Shown: positions 62,646-64,000 of the stretch, piece by piece | Layout of the letters: each line of letters begins with the position of its first letter | Position numbering within the stretch: the stretch's first letter is position 1 | NCBI GenBank assembly: GCA_012932295.1 | Contig: JAAONU010000001.1 | Span: 26,698,550 to 26,762,549, forward strand | DNA: 64,000 nucleotides | From: Cyclina sinensis | Taxonomy: Eukaryota > Mollusca > Bivalvia > Venerida > Veneridae | Reading direction: 5' to 3' | Made by a program: the position numbers and the translations under genes | Notes under the pieces: model-generated | Seen by the model: only the letters and a program-made list of their open reading frames with translations | The model's database searches: none | What the model was told of the DNA's origin: nothing

Positions 62646-64000
62646 AACGACAAAACAATGGCATCTTTCAGCAGCAAATATGGAGTAAATGAGACAGCAA
62701 ATTATATTGGCAAGTGACACATAATAAATAATTTATTAAATTACATTAATTTTTTGTCAATATTACCAAGATATTTACAATCAAACAGAAAAAGCAAATT
62801 TATAAACAAGAACTTAGAAGTAAAAGAGTGATCAAGTACCAGAAAATGATAAATACTGAAAGCAATGGTATCATCTTATATCATACGTCATAAATACTAT
62901 AAGTTTCCTATGCTGTACTAAATAGATAAACTAATAGCTTACAAACTTACAGAGGGACAATGGCATTTTTTTATTTCTTATATACAGAACACACAAAAAA
63001 CACATAATGAGATGCATTTCAGGTCCTAAAAATAAAGTGGATTCCATCTAGAAAATATCCTCTGTACAATTAAAGACATTTTCATGGCCTGAAAATGCAG
63101 TAACTTCTTAACAAAACCTGTAAAGAAACAAATAAGATACTTCTCACAGAACAACCTCTATGTTACAAATCCAACTTGGTCTCTCGAGTCTCTAGTATTT
63201 GTTGTATTGATGTCAGATCACAAATCAAAGGCAAAGTAAAGAACTGATCTGTATCAAGTATCACCTGTGAACTGCTGTCTCCACTTTATTGTATGTAATC
63301 AATGTTCTGTATCCACTCAAGTTTGAAGCTAAGATGGATAAGCATTTAAGGAAGAATGGCTTGGTTAAATCAAGACATAAAACACTCTAAATGGAAAAGA
63401 AAAAAAAGAAAAGAAATGGTACACCAGTAAAGGTCACCTGATTACAGTAAATATTATTGGTATATTTTGAGTACTGCCATTAAGGTGTATACAATGCATT
63501 TAAAATAATATACTGTTTTGCAAAAAAACAACAACAACAACACAAAAAACAGTAAACTCTACATAAGATTCGAGATAAAAGATAATAGAACTGTCTGTCA
63601 AAAACATTTAATTTTTCCCATTATTTTTGTGACTGCAACAGTCCTTTTACCCTGTAGACTGAGACCTTTTCTTTACAGAAGTAACACTTACACAGTACTT
63701 CAAATGTTCATAAACAGCTATGGCACATTAAGCAGGATAAAATACTAAAGTTACCTCCCTTATAAATGGCAACTACATTTACAATTTTAAGTAACATAAG
63801 AACTTGAATGTTTAAAAAGTAATCCCTAAGTGTTCAGTGCCACTTTCATTCTCAGTAGCACTACAATTAATGTATGAACAATGAACCTTAGGCAAAAATG
63901 ATAAAACTGAATGATTTTGTTTATCACATAAAACTATTTTTTTAAAAAGCTTCATTCAAATATGTGCAAAATAAAACTGACTCGATTAAAGATTCATATA
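62646..64000. other. No gene recognised
   Basis: AT-rich sequence with an A/C-rich patch at about 63520-63550 and the motif 'aaagttacctccctt' at about 63750. No exon is supported. Confidence 0.4.

Overview
The window is AT-rich eukaryotic DNA with spliced genes, long introns and dense interspersed repeats. Several repeats look like those of heterodont bivalves. These include short TTAACCCTT...AAGGGTTAA elements with 'gcagaccatgatcag'-type interiors, elements with CCCCCCGCC ends, 'gctcacctgagca...ctcttgttt' elements, and tRNA-derived pieces. A clam, possibly a venerid, is the best guess. This rests on recall of repeat families, not on a search.

The one gene identified with confidence is NAT9, an alpha-tubulin/N-terminal acetyltransferase-like GNAT protein. 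It lies on the + strand in seven coding exons from 16717 to 23933, and all splice phases agree to give 198 residues. Left of it, 0.3-16 kb is mostly repeats. It also holds candidate minus-strand exons: a phase-compatible pair at 1090-1148 and 372-474, a weaker one near 6.9 kb, and a possible first exon at 15820-16022 facing NAT9 across a CpG-containing 0.7 kb promoter-like gap. From 24 to 28.5 kb there are only repeats, including a 1.8 kb TTAA-flanked inverted-repeat element.

The most unusual region is 28.5-56.3 kb. A head-to-tail array of about 49 units of about 420 bp fills 30.9-53.25 kb. Read on the minus strand, each unit carries a 29-nt exon-like segment, a 62-nt intron-like spacer and a 98-nt exon-like segment with AG and GT borders. 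Two related module types (A and B) alternate in a higher-order pattern. The A modules are mostly open in one frame. That frame joins in phase to a good-looking terminal exon at 30700-30776, just beyond the array. Every B module inspected has a stop at its first codon in that frame. A candidate first coding exon, with a GC donor, lies on the other side at 56177-56233 and has the matching phase. This suggests a minus-strand gene with a very large bank of alternative 3' exon cassettes. It could instead be a satellite expanded from one exon of a 3' gene end. Transcript data would decide.

A complete mariner transposon with 29-bp inverted repeats, a TA duplication, a DD34D transposase and an apparent 185-nt intron sits inside one array unit at 50425-52282. 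From 53.2 to 64 kb there are more tandem and interspersed repeats and no recognised gene.
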